Shown: positions 53,001 to 63,274 of the stretch, one piece after another
How positions within the stretch are numbered: position 1 is the stretch's first letter
Layout: each line of letters starts with the position of its first letter
DNA from: Gari tellinella
Taxonomy: Eukaryota; Mollusca; Bivalvia; Cardiida; Psammobiidae
DNA length: 64,000 nt
Direction of reading: 5' to 3'
NCBI GenBank assembly: GCA_922989275.2
Contig: OV277869.1
Location: 22,578,189-22,642,188, forward strand
Made by a program: the position numbers and the translations under genes
The notes under the pieces: model-generated
What the model was told of the DNA's origin: nothing
What the model saw: only the letters and a program-made list of their open reading frames with translations
Databases searched by the model: none

Positions 53001-53351
53001 CTCAGCCAAAAATAAAGTTGCCCACTTGATACATTTACTTTACATTAAGTAAATTTTCAAACTCCATATCTTTTAAAGTACAATGTACTTTATTAACTTT
53101 AGTTTTGTTTGAGGTTTTAAAGGCCCTTATGAACACCAATGTATTCCAGTAAAAACATTCAGATTAAACGACACATGCAACAAAAATGAAACACTTAAAG
53201 TTTGTTCTTATTTCAATTCAAAGGGAGGTAATTTGATATTATAAGACTTTCTGGTCTCAATAACGCCGTGAATATTGTCATGAATGAAAGTCTAATATGA
53301 TTTTATTTTCTTTAAGAAAAAGTTCTAGCTGCTGAATATGAGTACAACTGT

Positions 53352-54928
53352 TTTTAGCTCACCTGAGCTATTGTGACCGCTCACCGTCCGTAGTACGTCT
53401 GTCCGTTCACATTTACTTCAAATGACATCTCCTCTGAACCCGTGGATTGTAGGGAGGATTCAAACTGCTCATGATGTTCCTTGGATGCTTCTCTACAGAA
53501 GTTGTTCAAATGAAAGAGAAAAAGCAAAAACTCAGCTTGAAAAAGCAAAAAAGCAAAAAACTTTAAAAAGTCTTCTTGCTAAAAACTACTAGGCCCTAAG
53601 CTTTGATATTTTTACAGTAGTATCTCCTGGTGGATCCCTCTATAGTTTGTTAAAATGAAATCCCTAGGGTCACACTTGACACCACCCTGCGCAGTTGAAG
53701 TTCTGCTCTAGGCAGTTTTCACAGTATTTTGATTTAAGCAGAACTGTATTTACCTGAGTTACCCTTAGTATACTAAGGGCAAATAGCCAATATTTGCAAA
53801 CATTTTGGATCCAGATCAGATGCAACATATTCATAATGCTGCATCTAATCTGGATCCAAACTATTTGCCACTCATTTACCAACTTAACATTTTCTAAATT
53901 GTTTTTTTTTAGTGTTCACATACAGTAGGTTTTAAGCAGACATCATTTCAGTCTGGAAAGGGTAAGCCCTAGCAGGCTCTACCATACTCAACAACTGTTG
54001 CATAATATTTGACCTCAGTGATCACTGGTCGTGTCAGCTGAATATGTAGTCTGCTAAAGTTTAGAAATGATTCAGTCTGCTTCATACTTAGAGAAACAGG
54101 ATCTGGAAGTGATCCACTGACAGTTATGTAATTATGTCTTAGGCCATATTTATACTTATGTTTAATATTGGTTTTGTCAGAGTTATCTGTATGTCTTGTC
54201 ATTTTTTCTTGTCCAGGATTCAACCCTTCCTCCATAAATACTGACGTTTGTTAACCCATTACCCCATAAATGTGCATTTTTAGGCTTTTGATTTATTCCT
54301 CTACTTAAGAAAATAATTCCACTTTAAACAGTCATGAAAATGTAAGATGCGAAAGTAAAGCAAAGGGTGCATTAAGATGCATTCTGCTTTACTTTCAACC
54401 TGCTTTAGGTGGCCACCTATTTTCAAACTAGAAACAGGCTATGGGCTAATGGGTAAAATGAAATTGCCTATTTGGAAAGAGCCTAATTAGAGGAAGTGCC
54501 ATTTGCAAAGGCCATAACTCTGAATTATTTTCCTTTGTGATATTTTCTTGTCAAGAAGACAACTTCAGTTCTACTGATGCTATTGTAATGAAATTTTATG
54601 TATGGAAAGAAACTGATGAGAAAATGCCATGCACAAGGGCAGCAATATTTTGTTTTTCCCCTTTGTCATATTTTATTGTCAGGAAAATAATTCCAGTTCT
54701 GCTGACGCTAGTGAAATAATTATCATTTATTGGAAATGGAAATAGCTTGATAAGAGGATGTGTCATGGATAAGGGTCATAAGCTTGGCAACAAAATTCAC
54801 TTTTGTCATGTATTCTTGTCCGGAAGATAACATTTATAGTTATATTAAAATGTTGTCTTGCCCAGTCAACTTAGGTACAAACTTCAATGTCTTCAGGTGA
54901 GCGAATTTAGGGCCATGGCCCTCTTGTT
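53352..54928 (+). mobile_element. Family G repeat, worn start, with nested family A
   Basis: Start hairpin is shortened (GCTCACCTGAGCTATTG). It ends GGGCCATGGCCCTCTTG. Family A is inserted at 54,250-54,456. Confidence 0.8.
54250..54456 (+). mobile_element. Family A element nested in family G
   Basis: TTAACCCATTACCCCATAAA at left, GGCTATGGGCTAATGGG at right. Part of the left hairpin arm is deleted. Confidence 0.85.
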
Positions 54929-56366
54929 TAGCTCACCTGAGCCAAAGGCTCAAGGTGAGCTATTGGGATGGCCCTGTGTCTGTCGTCGTCCGCCGTGCAT
55001 TGTGCGTCGTCGTTAACAATTACTTCAAATGACATCTCCTCCTATACCGCTTGGCAGAATTCAACCAAACTTTACAGAAATGTTCCTTGGGTCAAGCTCT
55101 TGAAATAAATAATTTGAATTTGAACTTTCATATTTGTTCAAATAATTAAAAACAATGCAGAACTCTGGTTGCCATGGCAACCAAAGTGAAAAAATAAGGA
55201 AATCTTAAAAAATCTTCTTGTCAAAAACTGCAAGGGTCAGAGCTTAGATATTTGGCACATATCATCATCTACAGGTCCTTTATCAAGTTTGTTCAAATTA
55301 TGCCCCTAGGGTCAAAATTGGCCCCGCCCCGGGGGTCACAGTTTTACATAGAGTTATATAGTGAAATTTTCAAATGTCTTCTTCTCTGGAACTAATGTGG
55401 CCAGAACCTTGATATTTGGCATGGTTACACTTCTAGATGTCCTTTACCATAATTGTACAAATGGTTCTGGTCGATTGCATAACTAGGTCACAGGAGCTAA
55501 AAATAGATTTTTTCGATGAAAACTTAAAAAATCTTCTTCTCTGAAACTGCAAGGGCCAGAGCTTAGATATTTAGCACATATCATCACCTACAGGTCTTCT
55601 ATCAAGTTTGTTCAAAGTATGCCCCTGGGGTCAAAATTGGCCCCGCCCCGGGGGGTCACAGTTTTACATAGAGTTATATAGTGAAATTTTTAAACGTCTT
55701 CTTCTCTGAAACTAATATGGCCAGAGCTTTGATATTTGGCATGGTGAAACTTCTAGATGTCCTATACCAAACTTATTCAAATGGTTCTGGTAGGTTGCAT
55801 AACTAGGTCACTGGAGTTAAAAATAGAATTTGTTTCAATGAAAACTTAAAAAATCTTCTTCTCTGAAACTACAAGGGCCATAGCTTAGATATTTGACACA
55901 TAGCATCGCCTACATGTCCTCTATCAAGTTAGTTCAACTTATGCCCCTGTTGTCAAAATTGGCCCTGTCCAGGGGGTCACAGTTTTACATAAGAGTTATA
56001 TAGTGAACTTTTCAAACGTCTTCTTCTCTGAAACTAATATGGCCAGAGCTTTGATATTCAGCATGGTGACACTTCTAGATATCCTTTACCTATTTTGTTC
56101 AACTGGTTTCAGTCTGTTTCATATGTAGGTCACAGGAGCTAAAAATAGATTTTTTTCCAATGGAAACTTACAAAATCTTCTTGTCTAAAACCCTACTACC
56201 CTGATCTTAGATATTTGGCACATAGCATCATCTACAGGTTCTCATACAAGATTGTTCAAATTATGCCCCTCAGGTAAAAAATGACCCCTTCCTGGAAATA
56301 AATAATTATCTCCATTTTATCAGTTATTCTCAGGTGAGCGATAATGCCCCATGGGGCTCTTGTCTT
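54929..56366 (+). mobile_element. Family G repeat, long copy
   Basis: Starts directly after the previous copy. Internal units of about 330 bp alternate two sub-blocks (GTCAAAATTGGCCCCGCCCC and AACTAATATGGCCAGAGC). End hairpin is GCCCCATGGGGCTCTTG. Confidence 0.88.
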
Positions 56367-56573
56367 CTATGTAAAAGAAATTCTAAGCAAAAATGCTGTT
56401 TTCAAAAATAGAGTTATAGACCTTTTATTTTCAATACAATGTGCCAGTTATTTAGCCACAATGATTTCATATCGTCTTGCTACTTGCTATAAAATAAAAT
56501 TTAAATACAGTTAATGTATAAGACGCTGATAATTTAGAATACAAAAGTGGGTACTTTATTTTTTGGCTGAGTA

Positions 56574-56640
56574 GATCTACATATTCTTTTGTAAGAGAAA
56601 ATTTAGAGGAAACAAATATCATTAAGGTTGAGGAGATCAA
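56574..56640 (-). pseudogene. Tc1-like element, upstream fragment
   Basis: Joining 56,574 to 53,000 across the TA duplication gives an uninterrupted KEYVDLLDWPANSPDLNP frame. The part further upstream is not clearly transposase-like and is lost at the GCTCACC repeat starting at 56,678. Confidence 0.55.
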
Positions 56641-56677
56641 ACCAAACTCAGTTCTTTACGTACATAGAGTGGCCATT

Positions 56678-57541
56678 TTTAGCTCACCTGAGCCAAAGGC
56701 TCAAGGTGAGCTATTGGGATGGCCCTGTGTCCGTCGTTGTCCGTCATCGTTAACAATTGCTTCAAATAACATCTTCTCCTATACCGCTTGACAGAATTCA
56801 ACCAAACTTTACAGAAATGTTCAATGGGTCAAGCTCTTTTAAATTTGTTCAAAGAATTAAAATTAATGCAGAACTCTGGTTGCCATGGCAACCAAAGTGA
56901 AAAAATAAGGAAATCTTAAAAAATCTTCTTGTCTGAAACTACAAGGGTCAGAGCTTAGATATTTGGCACAAAGCATCATCTACAGGTCCTCTATCCAATT
57001 TGTTCAAATTATGCCCCTGGGGTCAAAATTGGCCCCGCCCAGGGGGTCACAGTTTTACATAGAGTTATATAGTGAAATTTTCAAACGTCCTCTGCTCTGA
57101 AACTAATATGGCCAGAGCTTTGATATTTGGCATGGTGACATTTCTAGATGTCCTTTACCAAAATTGTGCAAATGGTTCTGGTCGGTTGCATAACTAGGTC
57201 ACAGGAGCTAAAAATAGATTTTTTCAATGAAAACTTAAAAAATCTTCTTGTCTGAAACTACAAGGACCAGAGCTTAGATATTTGGCACATAGCATTGCCT
57301 TCAGGTCCTCTATCAAGTTTGTTCAAATTATGCCCCTCGGGGTCAAAATTGGCCTCTACACTAATATGGCCAGAGCTTTTATACTCTGTATGGTGACACT
57401 TTTAAATATCCTTTACATATTTTGTTCAAATTGTTCTTGTCTGTTGCATACATGTATCTAGGTTAGTCCTGGACATAAATCATTATCTCCATTTTTTCAG
57501 CTCTTCTCAGGTGAGCGAAATATGCCCCATGGGGCTCTTGT
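56678..57541 (+). mobile_element. Family G repeat
   Basis: Start hairpin GAGCCAAAGGCTC, end hairpin GCCCCATGGGGC. It shares its internal units with the copy at 54,929. Confidence 0.88.
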
Positions 57542-57766
57542 TCATAGGAAATCCTTTAAAACTCTTCTTCTCTAAAACTGTATGGCCTAGACCTTTTATA
57601 TTTAGCATCTAGCTTTGCCTTATGAACCTCTACTAAGATTGTTCAAATCATGACCCCAGGGTCAAAAATGGCCCCGCCCCAGGGCTTATCAGTTTTACAT
57701 AGACTTATATAGGAAAACCTTTAAAAATCTTCTTCTCTGAAACCGTAAGGCCCAGACCTTTTATTA
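57542..57766 (+). mobile_element. Family G fragment (internal units only)
   Basis: Two units of the 165-bp type seen at 49.7 and 61.9 kb; both ends are missing. Confidence 0.7.
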
Positions 57767-58500
57767 TGCTCCCCTTTAGGGGGTAGCATATAGTCGCCGC
57801 TTTGTCCGTCCATCCGTGTTTCCGTCCATCCGTGCTTACGAGAGGGTACTTACGTGGCTAAAATTCTTAGCCCCATAATTGAAAAACATTAACCTGGCCG
57901 TCTCTTGTGATATTAACCTGGCCATTTCTTGTGACATTAACCTGGCCAGTTGTGGGACATAGGGTTAGGGGTAGGGTTAGCCTCCAGATCATTATTTTTC
58001 AAGTTAGAGCTAAAAGAAATTGTCAATTGTGTGGCTAGCCACGCAAAAGAAACAATAGAAAATAGCCACATAAGTATCCTCCCGTAAGAACGGCCGTCTG
58101 TCCGTCCGTCACGCTTTTTTGTCCGGAGCATATCTCTTGAACGGTACATCGTAGGTTGATGAAACTTGATACAGTGATAGAGAATGACAGGAGGAGGTGC
58201 AGTACACAAGAACCCAATCTCATCTCCCAATTTTGAATTATCTCCCTTTTTCTCATAAAAAAAAATCAATTTTGTCCGGAGCATAACTCTGGACCTTTAC
58301 ACTGAAAGTTGATGAAACTTGTAACAGTGATAGAGGATGACTAAAGGAAGTGCAGTACACAAGAACGGTAACTCTGTCTTCTCCCAATATTGAATTATCT
58401 CCCACATCAAACACAATTTTCTCTTAATTTGAACTTTGTCTGCACACAGTTTGTGCTGTAGTCTACAATTTATGCCTTTATATTCAATATTTATGACAAA
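57767..58500 (+). mobile_element. Related repeat with TATGCTCCCC...GGGGGTAGCATA start, hosting family H
   Basis: The start hairpin TATGCTCCCC/GGGGGTAGCATA is followed by a GTCCGTCC tract, like family G but with different ends and body (TTTTGTCCGGAGCATA twice). The end is not clear. Confidence 0.65.
57837..58086 (-). mobile_element. Family H element, copy 3
   Basis: 250 bp, reverse orientation relative to the other two. Ends TACGAGAGGGTACTTACGTG and CACATAAGTATCCTCCCGTA. Contains GGGTTAGGGGTAGGGTTAG. Confidence 0.88.
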
Positions 58501-58918
58501 AAATATAATGACAAATACCTTAGCATCTTATTCCTTCGTTTAAATCCGATCACTTCACTTTTTTCTGAAACTCATCCATTGTGGAACAAAGGTCATGTAA
58601 GGTCATGTATAGAACACAAGAATACAACATTTCTGTTTCTGGTTTGAAAGAAAATTAAATTCTTATTCTCTCGGATTTCTCTCGCTCAACTGAGGAAAGT
58701 TGTAAAATAAAGCAGAAAAAGGTTAGGGAATTATTTTCTTCTGTGCAGAATGCTATTTAAAAATGTTTTTTGACCTTATAATAGAACTTTAGTCCGTGTG
58801 ACTGACATTGTTAGTGTTAACGCGATGTCCGTTTCATTGCTATCTGGAATTTCATTATTTGGACTAATGTTGACCAACATTGGCCAGATCTCATTAGGGA
58901 CCCTCAACCCTAATAGGT
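58501..58918. other. No recognised feature; may include the unseen TEX10 5' end
   Basis: No family seen elsewhere. A non-coding first exon of TEX10 could be anywhere upstream of 59,362; I see no decisive signal. Confidence 0.4.
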
Positions 58919-58919
58919 T

Positions 58920-58995
58920 TAACCCATTACCCCATAGTCCATTTTTTGTATTTAATATAGGTGACCACTTAAAGCAGGTTGAAAGTAAAGCAGAA
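58920..58995 (-). mobile_element. Family A element, left part
   Basis: TTTAACCCATTACCCCATAG to GAAAGTAAAGCAGA, then replaced by a different palindrome. Confidence 0.8.
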
Positions 58996-59071
58996 CAACA
59001 GAAACCACAGATGATTAAGTTCATCAAAGAAGTATGGGCCGCTTTATCATCTGTGGTTTCTGTTGTTTCCT
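58995..59071. repeat. Palindrome with 22-bp perfect arms
   Basis: Arm ACAACAGAAACCACAGATGA and its inverted TCATCTGTGGTTTCTGTTGT around a 30-bp loop. It keeps frames open on both strands (136 and 141 codons), which are not believable genes. Confidence 0.85.
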
Positions 59072-59361
59072 CTTTCTTGTTCTTTCTTGTCCTTGCATAT
59101 TGGCAGAACAGTGTCTTAATTTGTATCGGCCTTAATGGATTTTTTAAATTATTAACAAAGTGGTACCCCAAGTGTATTGATGGCTCTCTCTTACCCTTCA
59201 ATGGTTAATGTTGCTATCTTGTATAGTATTAGATGCCATGTAAATAGGAGACCATGTTGGAAGAGCCAATTTTTTTTTCCAGGGAGTCCAGTTCTGACAG
59301 TTATAGTTGGGTTTTAATGCGCTGAATGTTTTGTGTGTTTATCTGTAAATTTCTGTTGTAG

Positions 59362-59561
59362 ATATTGAAGAAAAAATGGCAAAAAGTAAGAAGAACAGGC
59401 AGGCAGATTTCCAAAAGGTGAAGCTAAAAGTTGGAAAGAAGTTAAAGAAAGCAGACAATGTAACAAAGACAAACTTTAAGACAAGGAAAATACAAATTAC
59501 ACAGCAGCTTAAAACAGGTGAAGAAACTGCACCCAGCACGAAGAAAAGACAGAACGTTACA
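59362..59561 (+). CDS. TEX10: TEX10 / Ipi1-type pre-60S processing factor, first coding exon
   Basis: TEX10 (yeast Ipi1) works with PELP1, WDR18 and SENP3 (the Rix1 complex) in nucleolar maturation of the large ribosomal subunit. The exon follows an acceptor-like TTCTGTTGTAG, has ATG at 59,376 in an A-rich context, encodes 62 residues and ends at donor GTAAGT in phase 0. The protein start is very lysine-rich and contains DFQKVKLKVGKK and TNFKT, the diagnostic N-terminal block of TEX10. The acceptor implies at least one non-coding exon upstream, which I could not place. No second coding exon is visible before 64,000, so only the N terminus is here. A family A element begins 16 bp after the donor. 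Confidence 0.88.
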
Positions 59562-59577
59562 GTAAGTAAATCCTAAG

Positions 59578-59823
59578 TTAACCCTTTCCCCCATAGTGGC
59601 GCCTTTTAGCGGATATGATTCATTCTTCAGCTGAAGAAAATAGTTCCAATTTAGTAAGACATGAATGTATAGTATAGGGAATATTTTCTATGTACTAGCA
59701 CATGGAAGCTTAAAGCAGGCTAAAAGTAAACCAGAATGCACCTTAGGGCACATTCTGCTTTTCTTTCAACCTGCTTTAAATGGTCACCTATCTTCAATAA
59801 TAGAAATAGGCTATCAGGTAAAA
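59578..59823 (+). mobile_element. Family A element at the TEX10 exon donor
   Basis: TTAACCCTTTCCCCCATAG starts 16 bp after the donor GTAAGT; right end AGGCTATCAGGTAAAA. Confidence 0.85.
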
Positions 59824-59859
59824 CAACCAAGCATGTGATTTTAGTGTTTAGTTACCTTC

Positions 59860-60106
59860 TACTCCATGGCATATTTCTAGTACTGAAGACGTCATATGAC
59901 CACTTAAAGCATGTACAAAATAAAGCAGAATGTTCCTTAAGGCAGATTCTGCTTTACTTTCAGTCTGGTTTAAGCTACCATCTGCTAGAATATAGAAAAT
60001 CTTTCTTATGATACATATTCATGACCGTATAAATGGGAACTATTTTCTGCAGTGGAGGAATGAATTAAATGTGTTAAAATGCATAGCTATGGAGTAAAGG
60101 GTTAAA
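59860..60106 (-). mobile_element. Family A element in TEX10 intron
   Basis: CTCCATGGCATATTTCTAG at left, TATGGAGTAAAGGGTTAA at right; hairpin AGAATGTTCCTTAAGGCAGA is worn. Confidence 0.8.
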
Positions 60107-60204
60107 AATCATGAAATAGGTATGGCGATCATGAAAGACAGGTGGCTGCTAAATTCAAGACAAAAGTAAAACATCCAGCTGTTTTCTTACTTTCATTAGG
60201 CCTT

Positions 60205-60453
60205 AACCCTTTACCCCAAAGCACATTTCTAGTTTTGAAGACAAGAGACCACTTAAAGCAGGTTGAAAGTAAAGCAGAATGCGTCAAAAGGCGCATTCTG
60301 CTTTACTTTCAGCCTGCTTTAAGCTTCCATCTACTAGAATATAAAATAATATTTCTTGTTATATATATTCATGTCTATAAATTTGAACTATTTTCTTCAG
60401 TGAAGGAATAAAGTATAGGCGTAAAAAGGCGTATTTATGAGGTAATAGGTTGA
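60205..60453 (-). mobile_element. Family A element in TEX10 intron
   Basis: TTAACCCTTTACCCCAAAG at left, TTATGAGGTAATAGGTTG at right; arms GCAGAATGCGTC/GGCGCATTCTGC. Confidence 0.85.
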
Positions 60454-60656
60454 AATGCCACCTGTTTTAAAGACAGCCAATAGTCCCTATGCACATTAGC
60501 TAGCTTCACTACTAACTTGCTTATTTCTCCACCAAACCCTATGTTGAAACCACTCATTAGAATGGAATGGAAGAGACGGTTATACTGAGTTCACAATCAA
60601 GGTTTAGTTGGGAAAGAACAGAGAGGAAAGGTTGGTTATGTCCAGTTGATCAGAGG

Positions 60657-60806
60657 TCCAGATAAGAGGAGTATTTCAAAACTAAAATCTTTCTGCATAA
60701 ACCCTATGGTGTTACTACTCATAAGTAATAGTATCGTCTTTTCAAGACAATTCTAATGAGTAGTAACACCATAGGATTTGTTTAGTTTACACCTGCTTAT
60801 CTGGAG
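60657..60806 (+). mobile_element. Family F element, best copy
   Basis: TCCAGATAAGAGGAG at left and CTGCTTATCTGGA at right. Hairpin AAACCCTATGGTGTTACTAC with inverted GTAGTAACACCATAGG. Confidence 0.8.
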
Positions 60807-60884
60807 CCCAGGTTTATCTGAATACAGCTTCTTGCCAATGGTGACAGTACTGAAACAATGATTTTCAGGATCACCCCACTATTA

Positions 60885-61092
60885 ACTAAGGCCTAAAAAA
60901 AAGATGTGTGTTTCCGGTTTCCCGACCGACCCTAGTTTTTACCCCCGACCCTAAAGTTTTTAATGAAAAAATTAAAAAAAAATTTGGGGAAATTTTTTTG
61001 GTGAGGGGAAAAAGATATGGGAGGAGAAGGGGCCGTTATTCAGCGCCTGTTACAGAAGGAAAAAAGCCCTGTATTAAAAGCAAACACACACA
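60885..61092 (+). repeat. Fragment of a CCGACCGACCC repeat
   Basis: TTCCGGTTTCCCGACCGACC and TACCCCCGACCCTAAAG look like a repeat I have seen in mollusc DNA; followed by A- and G-rich sequence. Confidence 0.4.
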
Positions 61093-61095
61093 TTT

Positions 61096-61437
61096 TTAGC
61101 TCACCTGGCACGTAGTGCCAAGGTGAGCTATTTTGATCGTCCTCCGTCCGTCGTCGTTCGTCCGTCCGTCCGTCGTTCGTCGTCAACAATTTCTTTAAAC
61201 GACATCTCCTCCGAAACTACTGGATAGATTTTTACCAAACTGGGCCTGAATGATCCTTATATGGTCCTCTTTCAAAGTTGTTCAAAACATTTCCGATTTG
61301 TTGCATATCTAGGTCACAGGAGCTAAAAATAGATTTTTTCAGTGAAAACTTAAAAAATCTTCTTGTCTGAAACCACAGTACCCTGAGCTTAGATATTTGG
61401 CACAAACCATCGTCTTCAGGTCCTCTTTCAAGATTGT
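61096..61437 (+). mobile_element. Family G repeat, 3' truncated
   Basis: Start hairpin CACCTGGCACGTAGTGCCAAG, then GTCCGTCC tract, then internal unit; cut by the next copy. Confidence 0.82.
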
Positions 61438-62872
61438 TAGCTCACCTGAGCACAAAGTGCTCAAGGTGAGCTATTGTGATCCGTCGTCGTCCGCCGGTGT
61501 CGGTGTTGGTGTCGGTGTCGTCTGTTCACAATTTGTTTCAAATAACTTCTTCTCTGAAACCAATGGCCCAATTTTAACCAAACTTGGTCAGATACATACT
61601 GTAGTTGTGAGCTACAAAAAATGTTAAAAAAAAGTGGGTTGGGCAATCGGTCTTGTTGCCATGGCAACCATGCACGATATCTAAAAAAATCTTCTTCTCA
61701 AAAACTACTGGTCCGATTTCAATTTGGTTTTCACCAAAATGTTTCTCAATTAATATACTTTCAAAATTGTTCAAAGAAGTTTGATCCGTCAAAAAACATG
61801 GCCGCCAGAGGGCATGGTCATTTTACGTAATATTGACAACTAAAGTCAAAACTTTTAACATCTTCTTGGCAATAACTATTAGTCCTAGGACAACCAAATT
61901 TCACAAGCTGCATCATGTTGTGAACCTTTAGCAAGATTGTTCAAATAATGACCCCGGGTCAAAAATGGCCCCGCCCGGGGCTTATCAGTTTTTCATAGGA
62001 AAACCTTTAAAATTCTTCTTCTCTAAAACTGTATGGCCTAGACCTTTTATATTTGGCATGTAGCTTTGCCTTATTGACCTCTACTAAGAGTGTTCAAATC
62101 ATGACCCCAGGGTAAAAAATGGCCCCGCCCCAGGGCTTATCAGTTTTACATAGACTTATATAGGAAAACCTTTAAAAATCTTCTTCTCTGAAACCGTAAG
62201 GCCCAGACCTTTTATATTTGGCATCTAGCTTTGCCTTACGGTCCTCTACCAAGATTGTTCAAATCATGACCCCAGGGTCAAAAATGGCCCGCCCTAGGGC
62301 TTATCAGTTTTACATAGACTTATATAGGAATAAACCTTTAAAACTCTTCTTCTCTGAAACCGTAAGGCCCATACCTTTTATATTTGGCATCTAGCTTTGC
62401 CTTACGGTCCTCTACCAAGATTGCTCAAATCATGACCCCAGGGTCAAAAATGGCCCCGCCCCGGGGCTTATCAGTTTTACAAAGACTTATATAGGAATAA
62501 ACCTTTAAAACTCTTCTTCTCTAAAACCCTAAGACCCAGACCTTTTATATTTGGCATCTAGCTTTGCCTTACGGTCCTCTACCAAGATTGTTCAAATCAT
62601 GACCCAAGGGTCAAAAATGGACCCGCCCCGGGGCTTATCATCATCATCATCATCATCATCATCCAGTTTAGTTTAACCAGGCCATTGATTAATCCTTCTT
62701 ATAAGGGTGAGGCCTATTAGTTTTACATAGACTTCTACTGGTAAACCTAATTCCGAGTTGTTGCAGTTTCATGCAACAGTCCACATACAGGCAATTACAA
62801 ACTTCATTATGCATCGAGTATAACACAATAGTTCCTCAGGTGAGCGATTTAGGGCCGCATTCGGCTCTTGTT
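61438..62872 (+). mobile_element. Family G repeat with 165-bp internal units
   Basis: Start hairpin CACCTGAGCACAAAGTGCTCAAG, end GGGCCGCATTCGGCTCTTG. At least four near-identical internal units run from about 61,910 to 62,630. A short inset at 62,636-62,730 follows a TCA microsatellite. Confidence 0.85.
62636..62662. repeat. (TCA)n microsatellite
   Basis: Nine TCA units within a G repeat, followed by an unrelated 100-bp piece before the repeat resumes. Confidence 0.9.
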
Positions 62873-63274
62873 CAAATTATGTCCCTTGGGGACCCCGCCC
62901 CAGGGGTCGTAAATTTACATATAGTTATATAGTGAAATCTTCAAACATCTTTATCTCTGAAACTTATATGGTAAGAGCTTTGATATTTGGCATGATGACA
63001 CTTCTAGAAGCCCGTAACTAATATTGTAAATATGGTTCCGATCAGTTGCATATCTAGGTCACAGGAGCTAAAAATAGATTTTTTCAATGAAAAGTCTTCC
63101 TGCTGAAACCATCCATGTACAAAATATTTGACAGCACACTTTATTTTCAAGTCCATCAGCAAATTTTTTGAAATTATGTCTCTGGGGTAAAAATTGATTC
63201 CACCCCAGGGGTCATGTGACCCTTGTGTTGGTTTTTCCAGGTGAGCGAGATTTAGACCCGCATGGGCCTCTTGT
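62873..63274 (+). mobile_element. Family G repeat, 5' truncated
   Basis: Internal unit then GGTGAGCGAGATTTAGACCC, GCATGGGCCTCTTG. Same internal type as the copy at 63,275. Confidence 0.75.

Larger units (their letters stand above)
53001..56571. mobile_element. Tc1/mariner-type MITE with CTCAGCC terminal repeats, itself interrupted
   Basis: Left end CTCAGCCAAAAATAAAGTTG and the inverted right end (TACTTTATTTTTTGGCTGAG) are flanked by TA on both sides. The element body is about 0.55 kb (53,001-53,351 and 56,367-56,571). Two G repeats lie in the middle. Confidence 0.8.

Noticed and set aside
58776..59208. Overlapping frames of 136 and 141 codons on opposite strands
   Set aside because: They cross a family A fragment and a palindrome, which mirrors open frames onto both strands; no domain is recognisable.
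60905..61100. Basic peptide with KKKFGEIFLVRGKRYGRRRG
   Set aside because: Derived from an A- and G-rich repeat; no second TEX10 exon signature and no splice sites in frame.
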